Assembly (NCBI GenBank): GCA_008330645.1 | Contig: VLTN01000039.1 | Coordinates: forward strand, 1 to 64,000 | Direction: 5' to 3' | Source of the DNA: Cafeteria roenbergensis | Lineage: Eukaryota; Sar; Bigyra; Bicosoecida; Cafeteriaceae | Length of the DNA: 64,000 bases | Part shown: positions 50,601 through 59,462 of the stretch, piece by piece | How positions within the stretch are numbered: the first letter of the stretch is position 1 | How the letters are laid out: each line of letters starts with the position of its first letter | Notes under the pieces: model-generated | The model's input: only the letters and a program-made list of their open reading frames with translations | Database searches by the model: none | What the model was told of the DNA's origin: nothing | Position numbers and translations under genes: made by a program

Positions 50601-52734
50601 AAGCGGGCCACGGCGCGGAGGAGGACGTCCACGTGCTCCGTGTTGTTGGTGAGCGCGATGCGGTGGCCGTTGACCACGCACAGGGAGCCGATGACGTAGA
50701 GGGCGGTGGAGGCCAGCTGGGAAAAGTACGCGTCGTCGTCCTCGGACAGCTTGGGCTCGCCGGATTTGCGGGGGCTGATGGCCGTTGCGGCGCGAGCGAC
50801 GGCGGCAACTGCAGCGTCGAGGCCGTCGGCGCCGACGATGTCGTCCACCATGGCCTCGCTGCTGGCCACCATGGCCAGCACGCGCAGGCCGCTGAGCTGC
50901 ACGGAGCGGTCCTCGGGGTGGGCGGCGATGCAGCGGGCGGCGGTCTCGCCGACGTCGGTGAGGCCTGCGACGTCGAAGTCCATCATGCCGAGGTTCTCGA
51001 TGAACTCGAGCCCCGAGGATGCGGTCTCCGCGGACTCCGTGTGGGAGGCAAGGTTGGCGAGGACCACCTCGACGCCCCCCGCCTTGGACACCGCGCGGGC
51101 GTTTTCGGGAGAGGAGGCGAGCTTGATGAGGGTGGGGGTCACGGAGCCGGCGAGAGACGGGTCGTCCTTGTGGGACTTCATGGCGTCGACGATGGCCTTG
51201 ACGGCGCCGCCTTCCACGAGCTCTGCAATGTGCGCCGGGTCGGAGGCGATGCGGCCGATGGCGCGGGCGGACGACGCGATGACGCCGGCCGAGGAGGCCC
51301 CGAGGGTCCCGAGGAGCACGGACACGCCGCCGGACTCGACGATGCGCTCCGCAGTCTCCTCCTCAAGGGCGAGGTTGGCGAGGAGGGCCGAGAGCGACGC
51401 GCGCTGCTTGGGGTCCTCGCAAGTCTTCATCTGACGCACCAGGTCGGGCACGTTGCCGGCGGCGAGCTTGGTCAGCAGGCGGCCGCCAAGGTTGCAGAGG
51501 CGGTCGTTCTTGCTGTGCACCTCCAGGGCGGCGGAGAGGGAGCCCATGCCGTCGCACGACTCGCGGATGAACTCAGCGTGCTCCTTGGAGCGAGTCATCC
51601 GATCCAGGAGGCGGAACGACGCCTCCACCATGAGCGACTGCACCTCCTCCGAGCCGGAGGTGGACGAGGTGTCGGCGATGGGCTCCTTGATCGCCTCGAG
51701 GAGGTCCGGCACGATGCCGGAGTCGCGGAGCGCGGCGCCGCCGTCGGGGCACTTGTTCATGTTCTCGAGCGCTGCGACGCAAGACTTGGTGATGCTGGGG
51801 TGGCTCTTGCCCGACTTGCGCATGAGGCGCACGACGGCATCGCAGCCGCCCACGTCCAGGAGGGCCTGCGGGTTGAAGGTTGCCACGGTCTCGAGGAGCT
51901 CGAGCGTCTCCTGCACGCCCTCCTTGGCGTCGGGCTGCTCCTCAACGGCGTTCAGCATGCCCACGAGCGCGCCGGAGCGCGCCAGGTCGCCAGCGTACTT
52001 GGGCTCGGAGGCAATCGACTTGAGGCAGGCAGTCGAGGACGACAGCACCACGAGGTCGGACTTGTGCTTGGTCAGAACAGCCGTGATGGCGTCGAGCGCG
52101 CCCGCCTCGTAGGCCTCCTTGCGGGCCTCCTCCCACCCCACGGTGGGCGGCGTGATGGCCTTCTGGAGGCACTGCACGCTGTAGCTGGCAAGCTGCGCGG
52201 GAGGGTGCGGGGCGAGCGCGGCGCGGGGAGGGGAGCAGAAGGGCGTTGCGGCCGCTGCAACCGAGCACAAACGCGAGCGAGCGCTGGGCGCGCTGCTGGG
52301 GCCTTGCTAACCTGGCGGAAGTTCCTGCAAGGAGCGGACAAAGGGAGCGCAGACGAAGCGCAAAGAGGAGGCTGGCCGCGTGCGTGCACGCGCCGCACCG
52401 GCAAGGGCGGGGGTTCGAGCGGCCAGACGCCAGCGGGACCAGTTCGGATCCGGCTGCTGTCGCTCTCCTTCGCGGAGCGAGCGCCGCGGGGGGTAGGGGC
52501 TGCCGGGCTCACTTATGCTTGTTGACCGACTTGACAAGCTCATGGATACCTGCGGAAGCAAGGTGCCGGGGCGGCGGCGGCGCGCGCGGCGGGAGAGGGT
52601 CGGGACGGGGACAAGCGCTCGTGCGGTTGGGCGGTGGGCGCGGAGTCGCGGCTTTCCGGCCCGACGCTCGCGCTGCCGCGCCTCCCGGCCTCACCGGAGC
52701 GGTCCCGGGCCGACCCGCGGCCCTTGGAGGACAT
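44696..52734 (-). CDS. Giant armadillo-repeat protein with WW-like segment and C-terminal PH domain, three exons
   Basis: Exon 1 (52734-52695, 40 nt) and exon 2 (52549-52513, 37 nt) precede a 7.5-kb exon 3 (52184-44696); phases 1 and 2 fit and the sum is in frame, giving 2521 residues. The N-terminus is MSSKGRGSARDRS joined to GIHELVKSVNKHNYSVQCLQ. Residues 30-2390 are tandem armadillo-like three-helix repeats of about 42 residues, with recurring GGIDAVVxxM, ALxNLAxNxEN and GALDAITAVL patterns. Near residue 1740 a WW-like insert (GKVYFVNTATGETLHEAP) interrupts the array. The last 120 residues resemble a PH domain (RVMSVWTKG... to EWVTAFSKLL, with the closing Trp helix). It is probably a cytoplasmic or membrane-edge scaffold; similar giant ARM proteins occur in other flagellates, often unstudied. 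It is head-to-head with the PDZ gene. Confidence 0.88.
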
Positions 52735-53329
52735 GGATGGCGGCTGCTGTCTCAAGCAGCGGGCGGAACCGTCGGCTCTTGCGAGGCTCGACGGAGTGGC
52801 GACGCCTGGATTCCGGGGGGCGTCGCTCAATCCGCTCTGCCAGGGTGTGCTGCGCTCCAGCTCCGTGTTTCCGGAGGCTGGAGCGAGCGGTGGCAGACCG
52901 AGCAGCCTGGACCCTGCTGTGTCGGCCCGAGCCCCGTTGCCCGCGTCCTGGTCGAGTGCCCCGCCCTGGCCGCGCCGCGCGTGCGCCACGACGCCGCGTG
53001 GAGCCTGCGCGCCGTCTCGCAGCCCAGCCGGGACCCCGAGTCCCGCGCCTCGTGGCACAGCAACGTCACAATTCAGGACACACGCACGGGCCACACCCGT
53101 GGCATGGAGTTGGGCCGGCCCCCGCCGGCGCAAACGCGCAGCGCGCTCCTGGCGCACACGAGCGGCTCTGCAGAGCTCGGACCGGCATCGCGTGCGCTCC
53201 GGGCAAGGCTCCGGGCTCGCACGCGGCCCAGCAGGCCCAGGAGGGCGCATCGCGCGCGCTCCGTGCCCGAAGCCGAGCCCGCCTCGTGCCCACCAGGGTC
53301 CGGACCGGCCGCCCTTCTCACTAGCGAGA
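52735..53329. promoter_or_regulatory. Divergent intergenic region, armadillo / PDZ genes
   Basis: 595 bp separate the start codons. Open frames cross it on both strands but have shadow-like Arg/Pro composition. It presumably holds both promoters and 5' UTRs. Confidence 0.4.
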
Positions 53330-54997
53330 ATGGCGGACCCGGCGCAGGCTGGCGGCCGAGTTGAAGCCGCGGCACCTGCCCACCGCGGCGCCGCGGCGGA
53401 CGAGAGCCTCACGGCCCAGTTCGGGCCTGGGAGCCTGGGACTCCGCCTTGGGCCAGGACGCATCGTCCTGGAGGTGACGGCCGGCAGCCCGTCCGAGGCG
53501 CGAGGGGTCAAGGCGGGCATGTGTCTGATCGGGGCCGCGGGCCGCAGCATGGCCGACCTGTCGACGGACGACGCGCTGGACGCCATCCGGGCGGCCGGTC
53601 GCCCCGTCACGCTTCAGTTCTCGCGTCGGGCGGGGGCCTCGCAGTCGCCTTCGCTGGCCGACGCGGCGGGCGGCCGGGCGGACATCGGCCGCAAGCAGCC
53701 GGAGCCGTCCCCGAGCCCCGCCAGCCCAGGGCCCCGCGCGAGTGTCTTTGGCGGCTTCGGGCGCGCCCTCATGGGCAGCCTCAGCACGGTTACGTCGGCG
53801 GCGGCCACTGGCGTCTCCTCGCTCGGCGGCAGGATCAGCACCGGCCTGACCGCTCCAGTGGGAGGGATCGGCCTCCCCTTCGTGGTCGGGTCCGGCATCG
53901 ACGCCGACGCTTCTGCCGCCTCCGGTCCAGACGTGGCCCACTCCGAGCTGCACGCCACGAAGCTCCGCGTCAGCTCCCGCCTGGCGGCCGCGAGGGAGCG
54001 CGACGCGTCTCTCGGCTTGCTGGCTCGAGAGCTGGACGGACGGGCGGCGGAGTTGCTGGAGCAGGTCCAGGGGGAGCGCCGGTCGTGGGAGAGGCTGGAC
54101 GCTGCGCTGGGCAGCGCCATCCCCGCGCTTGCGAGGGACGCGGCGGCGATGCGGTCTGCCACGCATGAGCTAGGGGAGCGCGTGGCCGCGCTGGCGCTGC
54201 AGTTCAGGGACGTCGTGGTTGCGGGGGAGCGCAGGCGAGCCGCGAGGGCGGCGGCTGACGCCGGGGCGGCGCTGGAGGGGCGGGCGTCTGAGCGGCGGGC
54301 GGCGGTTGCTGCCTGGCACGCGCAAGCCGCCCAGCAGGCTGAGGCGGCAGGCGCGCGCACGCTGTGGGACCTGGTCACGGAAAAGGGTGATGATACGGCC
54401 GACGGGGCCGCGGAGGACGCCGTGCCCGGCGGCGGCAGGAGCGCCTCCGGCTCCGCGGATCCCGGCACGGCGGAGGCGGGCCGCTGCGGCGGCACGGCTG
54501 ACGCGCCAGTCGGCGGGGGTGACCAAGGCGGGCCAGAGCACCCTCCCGAGGTCGAGGACAATGCATACACGGGGGAGGCCGTGAGCCACGCGGCCGATGC
54601 GCAGCGAAGCGCTGTTGAAGCTGCTGTCACTGGCAACGACAGTCAGGAGACGGGCGAGGCCGGCAGCGAATGCGCAGCCTCAGAGGCAGCGGGCCAGGAT
54701 GGCGCAAGTGCCCCGGCCCCTGCCACGGCGCGCCCTGGCGCTCTGCGCGCGCCGAAGCAAGAAGCGTCGCCGTCGTTCCGCGAAATCCGGGAGCGGTTCG
54801 CCAAGGGCGGCAGCGCAGGGTCGTCGGCTCCGCCCGGCAGCAGCCCCGCGCCAGCTGCCAAGAGCCCGTCGAGCAGGGGCCACGTGAAGAGCCTCGTGGC
54901 CAAGTTCGGCAAGGGCGCCACGGCGCGGCGCCGCAGACATGCCGCAAGCGAGGCGTCGCCAGCAGCGGCCGGCTCGCCGGAGGACGGAAGCGCCTGA
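53330..54997 (+). CDS. PDZ-domain protein with coiled coil
   Basis: The start is the ATG of MADPAQAGGRVEAAA, the closest before the domain; a longer open frame upstream has no supporting composition. The product is 555 residues. A PDZ domain spans about 25-105: SLGLRLGPGRIVLEVTAGSP (the carboxylate-loop region reads LGLRL), GVKAGMCLIGAAGRSM, and TLQF at the last strand. Residues 195-340 form a long Arg/Glu/Ala coiled coil starting SELHATKLRVSSRLAAARER. A disordered acidic segment follows. The basic C-terminus repeats a short helix (EIRERFAKG and SLVAKFGKG). PDZ domains tether C-terminal peptides. The shared promoter with the armadillo gene might mean co-expression, but that is inference. Confidence 0.8.
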   Translation: MADPAQAGGRVEAAAPAHRGAAADESLTAQFGPGSLGLRLGPGRIVLEVTAGSPSEARGVKAGMCLIGAAGRSMADLSTDDALDAIRAAGRPVTLQFSRRAGASQSPSLADAAGGRADIGRKQPEPSPSPASPGPRASVFGGFGRALMGSLSTVTSAAATGVSSLGGRISTGLTAPVGGIGLPFVVGSGIDADASAASGPDVAHSELHATKLRVSSRLAAARERDASLGLLARELDGRAAELLEQVQGERRSWERLDAALGSAIPALARDAAAMRSATHELGERVAALALQFRDVVVAGERRRAARAAADAGAALEGRASERRAAVAAWHAQAAQQAEAAGARTLWDLVTEKGDDTADGAAEDAVPGGGRSASGSADPGTAEAGRCGGTADAPVGGGDQGGPEHPPEVEDNAYTGEAVSHAADAQRSAVEAAVTGNDSQETGEAGSECAASEAAGQDGASAPAPATARPGALRAPKQEASPSFREIRERFAKGGSAGSSAPPGSSPAPAAKSPSSRGHVKSLVAKFGKGATARRRRHAASEASPAAAGSPEDGSA

Positions 54998-55238
54998 TTC
55001 GTGCCCGCGTCCTCTTGCCGGCGCGTCGTGGATATTCGTTTGGCGGGATTGCGCGCGGGAACCAGTGGGCGCGCGGGGCAGGAGGGAAGGGGGGGAGCGG
55101 GACCAACGCCGCGGTTGCGTTTCGCGTGGACCGAACACTGCCTTGCCGCTGTCAGTTGCGTTTGCGCCGCGCAGAACACACAGCCCGCACCCAAAAATAC
55201 TACGCAAGGCCGCATGCCGGCCGTCGACTTGGGGGCGC

Positions 55239-55913
55239 TCACGCGGCGGCCACGCCGAGGGTTCGGCACACGGCCTGCCAAACCTGGGCAATTGTCCCAG
55301 TCGAGTGCGAGTCTGACGCTGCGATCTCCGTGGCAGTGGTGCCGCGCTGCGGCGACGAGAGGAGGGCGGGGCTTGGGGGATCGCCGGCCGCAGCAGCACC
55401 ACGCGTGCGTCTGCGCGCATCTGCATCGCGGGGAGGGGCCGACTGGGCGCGCGTCCAGCCACCTGGCGCAGAGGCCCGGGTTCTCCAGGCCGCTCGCCGA
55501 GCGCACAGCCACCGTCTTGCCGCATCGCAGTGGTCCGCCTGCTCGTCCGTGGTGGAGAACGCTGCGCGAGCGGGCATCTCGTACGCGGGGGCGGTGGCTG
55601 GGGCCGACTCCGCGCGGGGCCGGGCTGGCTGTTCCCGTTCAACTGTTGCCTGCATGGTTGAAGGAGGTACCGCCGCACGCGGCTTGGGCTCGCGCCGTGC
55701 GTGGTCCAGCAGCCACTGGTGAGCTCGGCGGCCCTCGAACGCGCGAAGGCGCGCGTCGTCCGGCACGGGGCGGGCGGCAGCGCGCCGCAAGGCAGCCCGC
55801 TCCGGGCCGAGCGCCCGGGCACATGCCCTCGGGTTGTCGTCTCCCCAGGCCTTGAAGCGCAGGGCCTTGAGCTTGAGCACCGCGGCGCGCGGCTTCATGG
55901 CGATGGTGGCCAT
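55239..55913 (-). CDS. Hypothetical protein, 224 residues
   Basis: The frame starts at an ATG (MATIAMKPRAAVLKLKALRF). The first 75 residues look like a basic helical domain (WGDDNPRACARAL, DDARLRAFEGRRAHQWLLDHARRE). The remainder is Ala/Pro/Ser-rich with one coherent stretch (YEMPARAAFSTTDEQADHCD). I recognise no family. Competing plus-strand frames cover the same DNA but are richer in Gly/Arg/Pro. A small mitochondrial or ribosome-associated protein would fit the composition, but that is a guess. Confidence 0.35.
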   Translation of the reverse strand: MATIAMKPRAAVLKLKALRFKAWGDDNPRACARALGPERAALRRAAARPVPDDARLRAFEGRRAHQWLLDHARREPKPRAAVPPSTMQATVEREQPARPRAESAPATAPAYEMPARAAFSTTDEQADHCDAARRWLCARRAAWRTRASAPGGWTRAQSAPPRDADARRRTRGAAAAGDPPSPALLSSPQRGTTATEIAASDSHSTGTIAQVWQAVCRTLGVAAA

Positions 55914-56505
55914 TCTGGGGGCTTTCGGGACTGGGTCCGGGGCGTACCGGGGGACCTGGGCTTGCGAGATGGATGCCGGGGAGTGCAGCGTTTTCCCTGT
56001 TTTCGAGCGTGGAGTGTTCTCCCGGGCAGAGCCATCGGGGCTGCGGGCCTCGTGGGCAATGGTGGTTGCTCGCCCCAGGCGAGCGCAGCCCCGCCGGCGG
56101 CTGTGGGGGCAGGCGCCGCCGCAACTGTCCTGCACCCGACGACATGCAAGCCGGAGGCGAGATGGAACGCGCCTCCAACACGCTACCCTAGGGCTGGGCG
56201 AACCAAACAGGCGTCAATTGCGCTCAGTGTGCGTCCCGGCAGGTGCTCCAGGCCGGAAGCGTCGCCAAAACGACTCTGTGCGGCACCAGCGGCGCACCAG
56301 CGCAGCAGATCCCCCCTCGGGGCGGGGGGGTTGGGGGGCTGACTCAAGCTCCCGCACTCACTGCACGCAACTGTCCACGGAACTGAGGATGGCCGTCGTC
56401 GACGCCGCGGCCAGGTGGCTCTGCCGGCTGGCCCGACAAATCCCGGCGCCCTGCTCAAGGTCTCTGCGCCTTTCGCACCTGAGGTCTCGGCCGGGAGCTC
56501 GCCAG
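55914..56505. promoter_or_regulatory. Intergenic region upstream of Rae1
   Basis: 592 bp before the Rae1 start. It ends with a G-rich stretch (gcggggcggggggg type) near 56320. No convincing coding exon was found. Confidence 0.4.
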
Positions 56506-59123
56506 ATGGCCTTTGGCGCTGCGTTCGGTGGAGCGCCTGCGGTGAGCCCGCCGCCTGGCCGGTGGTGGGCGAGGGGCGCTGGTCTCCTCCGCCTCGGCCG
56601 GCTCGCCGCTTTTGCTGCATCGGCCCGCTGTGCCCTTCCCCTGCTCCTTGGCTTCGGTCGTGGGCTCGAGCCCGCCGTCGCTTGTGCGAAGCAGCTGCCA
56701 CGGCATGCGCGCGCGGCGACTGCTTGGCCTGTCGCGTGTGTCCCCGCCTGCCGACCGCAGTACGGCGCGCCCGCCGCGAACCCCTTTGCCAAGGCTGCTG
56801 CGCCCCCAGCTGCCAACCCGTTCGCTGCCCCAGCAGCTGCTGCTCCGGCCCCGTTTGGAGCGCCCCCTGCCGTGGCGGTGAGTAGTTGAGAGGGTGTGGC
56901 CCGACGGCATCGCGGCTGGCCGGGCCGCCGCAGCCGTGCATCGACGCACACTCTCGGTTCAAGCGCCGTGTGGACTCTGCCACCGGCGGGGTGCCGCTGG
57001 CGCGTCCCGTCCCTCCCAGCCACACGCCGTGCGATCGCTTCCGTGCGAATGCGCCTCCCCGCAGACGGGCGGCTTCGGCGGCTTCGGCGCTCCAGCAGCC
57101 ACTGCCGGCTATGGCGCACCCGCCGCGAACCCCTTTGGCGCCCCCGCTGCGCCCGCTGCGCCGGCGTCCAACCCGTTTGGCGCCCCGGCCGCGACTGCAG
57201 GTTATGGCGCTGCGGCAGCCCCGTTTGGCGCCCCGGCCGCGACTGCAGGTTATGGCGCTGCGGCAGCCCCGTTTGGCGCACCAGCTGCAACCGCGGGCTT
57301 CGGCGCCCCTGCCGCTCCGTTCGGGGCCCCAGCAGCCGCTGCTGCAAGTCCCCTGGGCGGCCCCGCACCCCACGCCCCCGAGACGGCGTGCGCAGGCAGC
57401 AGCTTTGGCGACCGGCCGGTGCAGCTGGAGCAGGCCGGGCAGTCAATCGACACAATCAGCAGCATCAGTTGGGCGCCGTCCGGGAGGTTCCTCTGCACAG
57501 CTGGATGGGACGCCAAGGTGCGTCGTACGGCTCCTGCTTGCTCCCCAGTGCGCGCTGCATCGGGCCCGCGGCGGCGCAATCCGCACCCTGTGCGAGCATC
57601 GCTCTGCTCCGGCCGCCGCCCCCGTGCCCCCCCCTCCCCCCCCGCCTGACGGATGCGCTTGCCAGCATCCCATCGCGCCCCCTCGCCATCTTCCTCCCTG
57701 CGCCGCTCGACCCGCCCGCCAAGTCGCAGGTTCGTGTGTTCCAGCTGAACGCCATGCCCCCCGCCGCCAACGCTGGCGCAACCTACAAGGGCGCGCAGAA
57801 CTCCATCGGCGCGCCCGTGCTCGACGCCAAGTGGCTTGCAGAGGACCAGCTGGTGTTCTGTGGCCTCAACAGGCAGGTGCAGATCTGGAACGTGACAGCC
57901 AACTCGCTCACAGCTGTGGGCATCGTGAGTTCCCGCAGCATCGTCCCCTCGCCCCGGCCCGCTGGCAGCTGCCTGCATGGGAGCCCGCCTCCGGCAGCGC
58001 CCTGCATGCTGTGGCTGGCCAGTTCCAGCAAGCGCTCTCTGCAGCCTGTCCGGCCCGCGCCCCTGCGCCCGCGCGCTCGCTCCCACCCTGCCCTCGCCGC
58101 GCGCCGCCTCGCGTCCGGTCTTCCCACCTCTGCACCCCCCCCCCCCTCCCCCCGCCCCCTGAACACTGCATCACTGCAGCACGACGCTGGCGTGCGCAAC
58201 GTGGTCCCCATCCCCGAGATGGGCGCGGTGGTGTCGGCGGGCTTCGACAAGGCGCTGCGCGTGTTCGACGTGCGCACGCCCCGCTGCGTGCATGTCGTGC
58301 CCCTCGCCTCCACCGTGATGAGCATGGACGCCGCCCTCGACCTGGTCGTCGTGGCAGGCGGCCAGATCGAGGCATCCTCCAATAAGGCATACAACCGCAG
58401 GGCGGGCGCCATCGAGCTGTTCAACATGCGCATGCTGCCTCGGCCCGAGCGGCAGTTCGAGTCTCCCCTCAAGTTCCAGTCCCGCGTCGTCAAGGTCTTC
58501 CCCGACGCCTCTAGCTTCGTCCTGGGATCCGTTGAGGGCCGCTGCACCTTCCGCTTGCGCGACGGTGAGCCTCCAGGGGCCACGTGCAACATGCCCCCCT
58601 CGGCTGCGTGCTTGAGAGTGTCGCCGCGGCTCGTCGGATGGATGCGCGCCACTGTTCTTGCCCGTTCGTGGCTCCGATCCTGCCGCACCTCTCCTCCCTC
58701 GCAGCTGCACGTGATGGCGTCAAGGACGCCGGCGGGTTCAACTTCCGCTGCCACCGGGACACGCACAACAACGCGTACTGCGTGAACGCCATTGACACGC
58801 AGCCCAACACTGGTGGCGCGCCCGGTCCGGGCCGCTCGCGGCCCTTCAGCGACGTCTTCATCACCGGTGGGTCCAACGGCTCCATCACTCTGTGGGACCG
58901 CGGCCTGCGCAAGCGCGTGTCTGAGCAGTGGCCGGGCCGCCCCCAGACCCCAATCTCAGCGCTCAAGTTCGACCCCACGGGCTACTACCTCGCGTACGCC
59001 CACGGCTACGACTGGTCCAAGGGCAGTTTGGGGCGCAAGGAGCACATGGCGGAGTGGGGGCCGCAGGCGACGTCGCTCCACATTCACAACGTGACAGAAG
59101 ATGACATGACCCCCCGCCGCTGA
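56506..59123 (+). CDS. RAE1: Rae1/Gle2 mRNA export factor with expanded N-terminal FG-type repeats, six exons
   Basis: Exons 56506-56541, 56761-56877, 57065-57517, 57730-57924, 58180-58564 and 58705-59123 sum in frame to 534 residues; all introns are GT-AG. Residues 1-170 are Ala/Pro-rich with NPFGAP, YGAP and GFGAP repeats. From about 175 the seven-bladed Rae1 propeller follows: ISSISWAPSGRFLCTAGWDAKVRVFQL, VLDAKWLAEDQLVFCGLN, HDAGVRNVVPIPE, VVSAGFDKALRVFDVR, ESPLKFQSRVVKVF, FVLGSVEGRCTFRL, FNFRCHRD, and the diagnostic C-terminal block ISALKFDPTGYYLAYAHGYD with WSKG. Rae1 binds the GLEBS motif of Nup98 at nuclear pores and acts in mRNA export and mitosis. Human Rae1 has only a few FG-like residues at its N-terminus; here the segment is about 170 long. 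Confidence 0.94.
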
Positions 59124-59462
59124 GCACGGCGCCCTGGCGTGTCAATGCGTGCGTCGTTCCAAAGCAGCTGTGTCATGCGTGCTCCCGGGGCCAGCAACCG
59201 GATGTGAGTGTCGGGCAGCGGGATTTTCGAAACTGCGAGGCCCAAATTCTTGCGCTGGCGCTTGCCACGCCGCGCAGGCCTCTCCGCCGACGGCCGCACA
59301 CAGAGAGAAGACTGAAATACAAAGGCAAAACACGAAACAGGGCAAACAAATACAGCCGTCCAGGTAGCCAACCCACGGCAGCTGAGCGCGCGAGACAATA
59401 ACGCCTTGCCACGCCAGCACGGCCGGCAACTCGACGGCAAGGGGTGGCCTCCCCTGCTCTGT
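59124..59462. other. Convergent spacer Rae1 / glycosyltransferase fusion
   Basis: 339 bp of two 3' flanks. An A-rich stretch (gaaatacaaaggcaaaacacgaaacagggcaaac) at 59311-59344 stands out and may lie near polyadenylation sites. No gene. Confidence 0.45.

Noticed and set aside
44273-52525. 2750-residue plus-strand ORF
   Set aside because: Composition (Gly/His/Asp/Val/Leu-rich, no domain) is that of an antisense shadow; the minus strand has consistent ARM repeats, a PH domain and good splicing.
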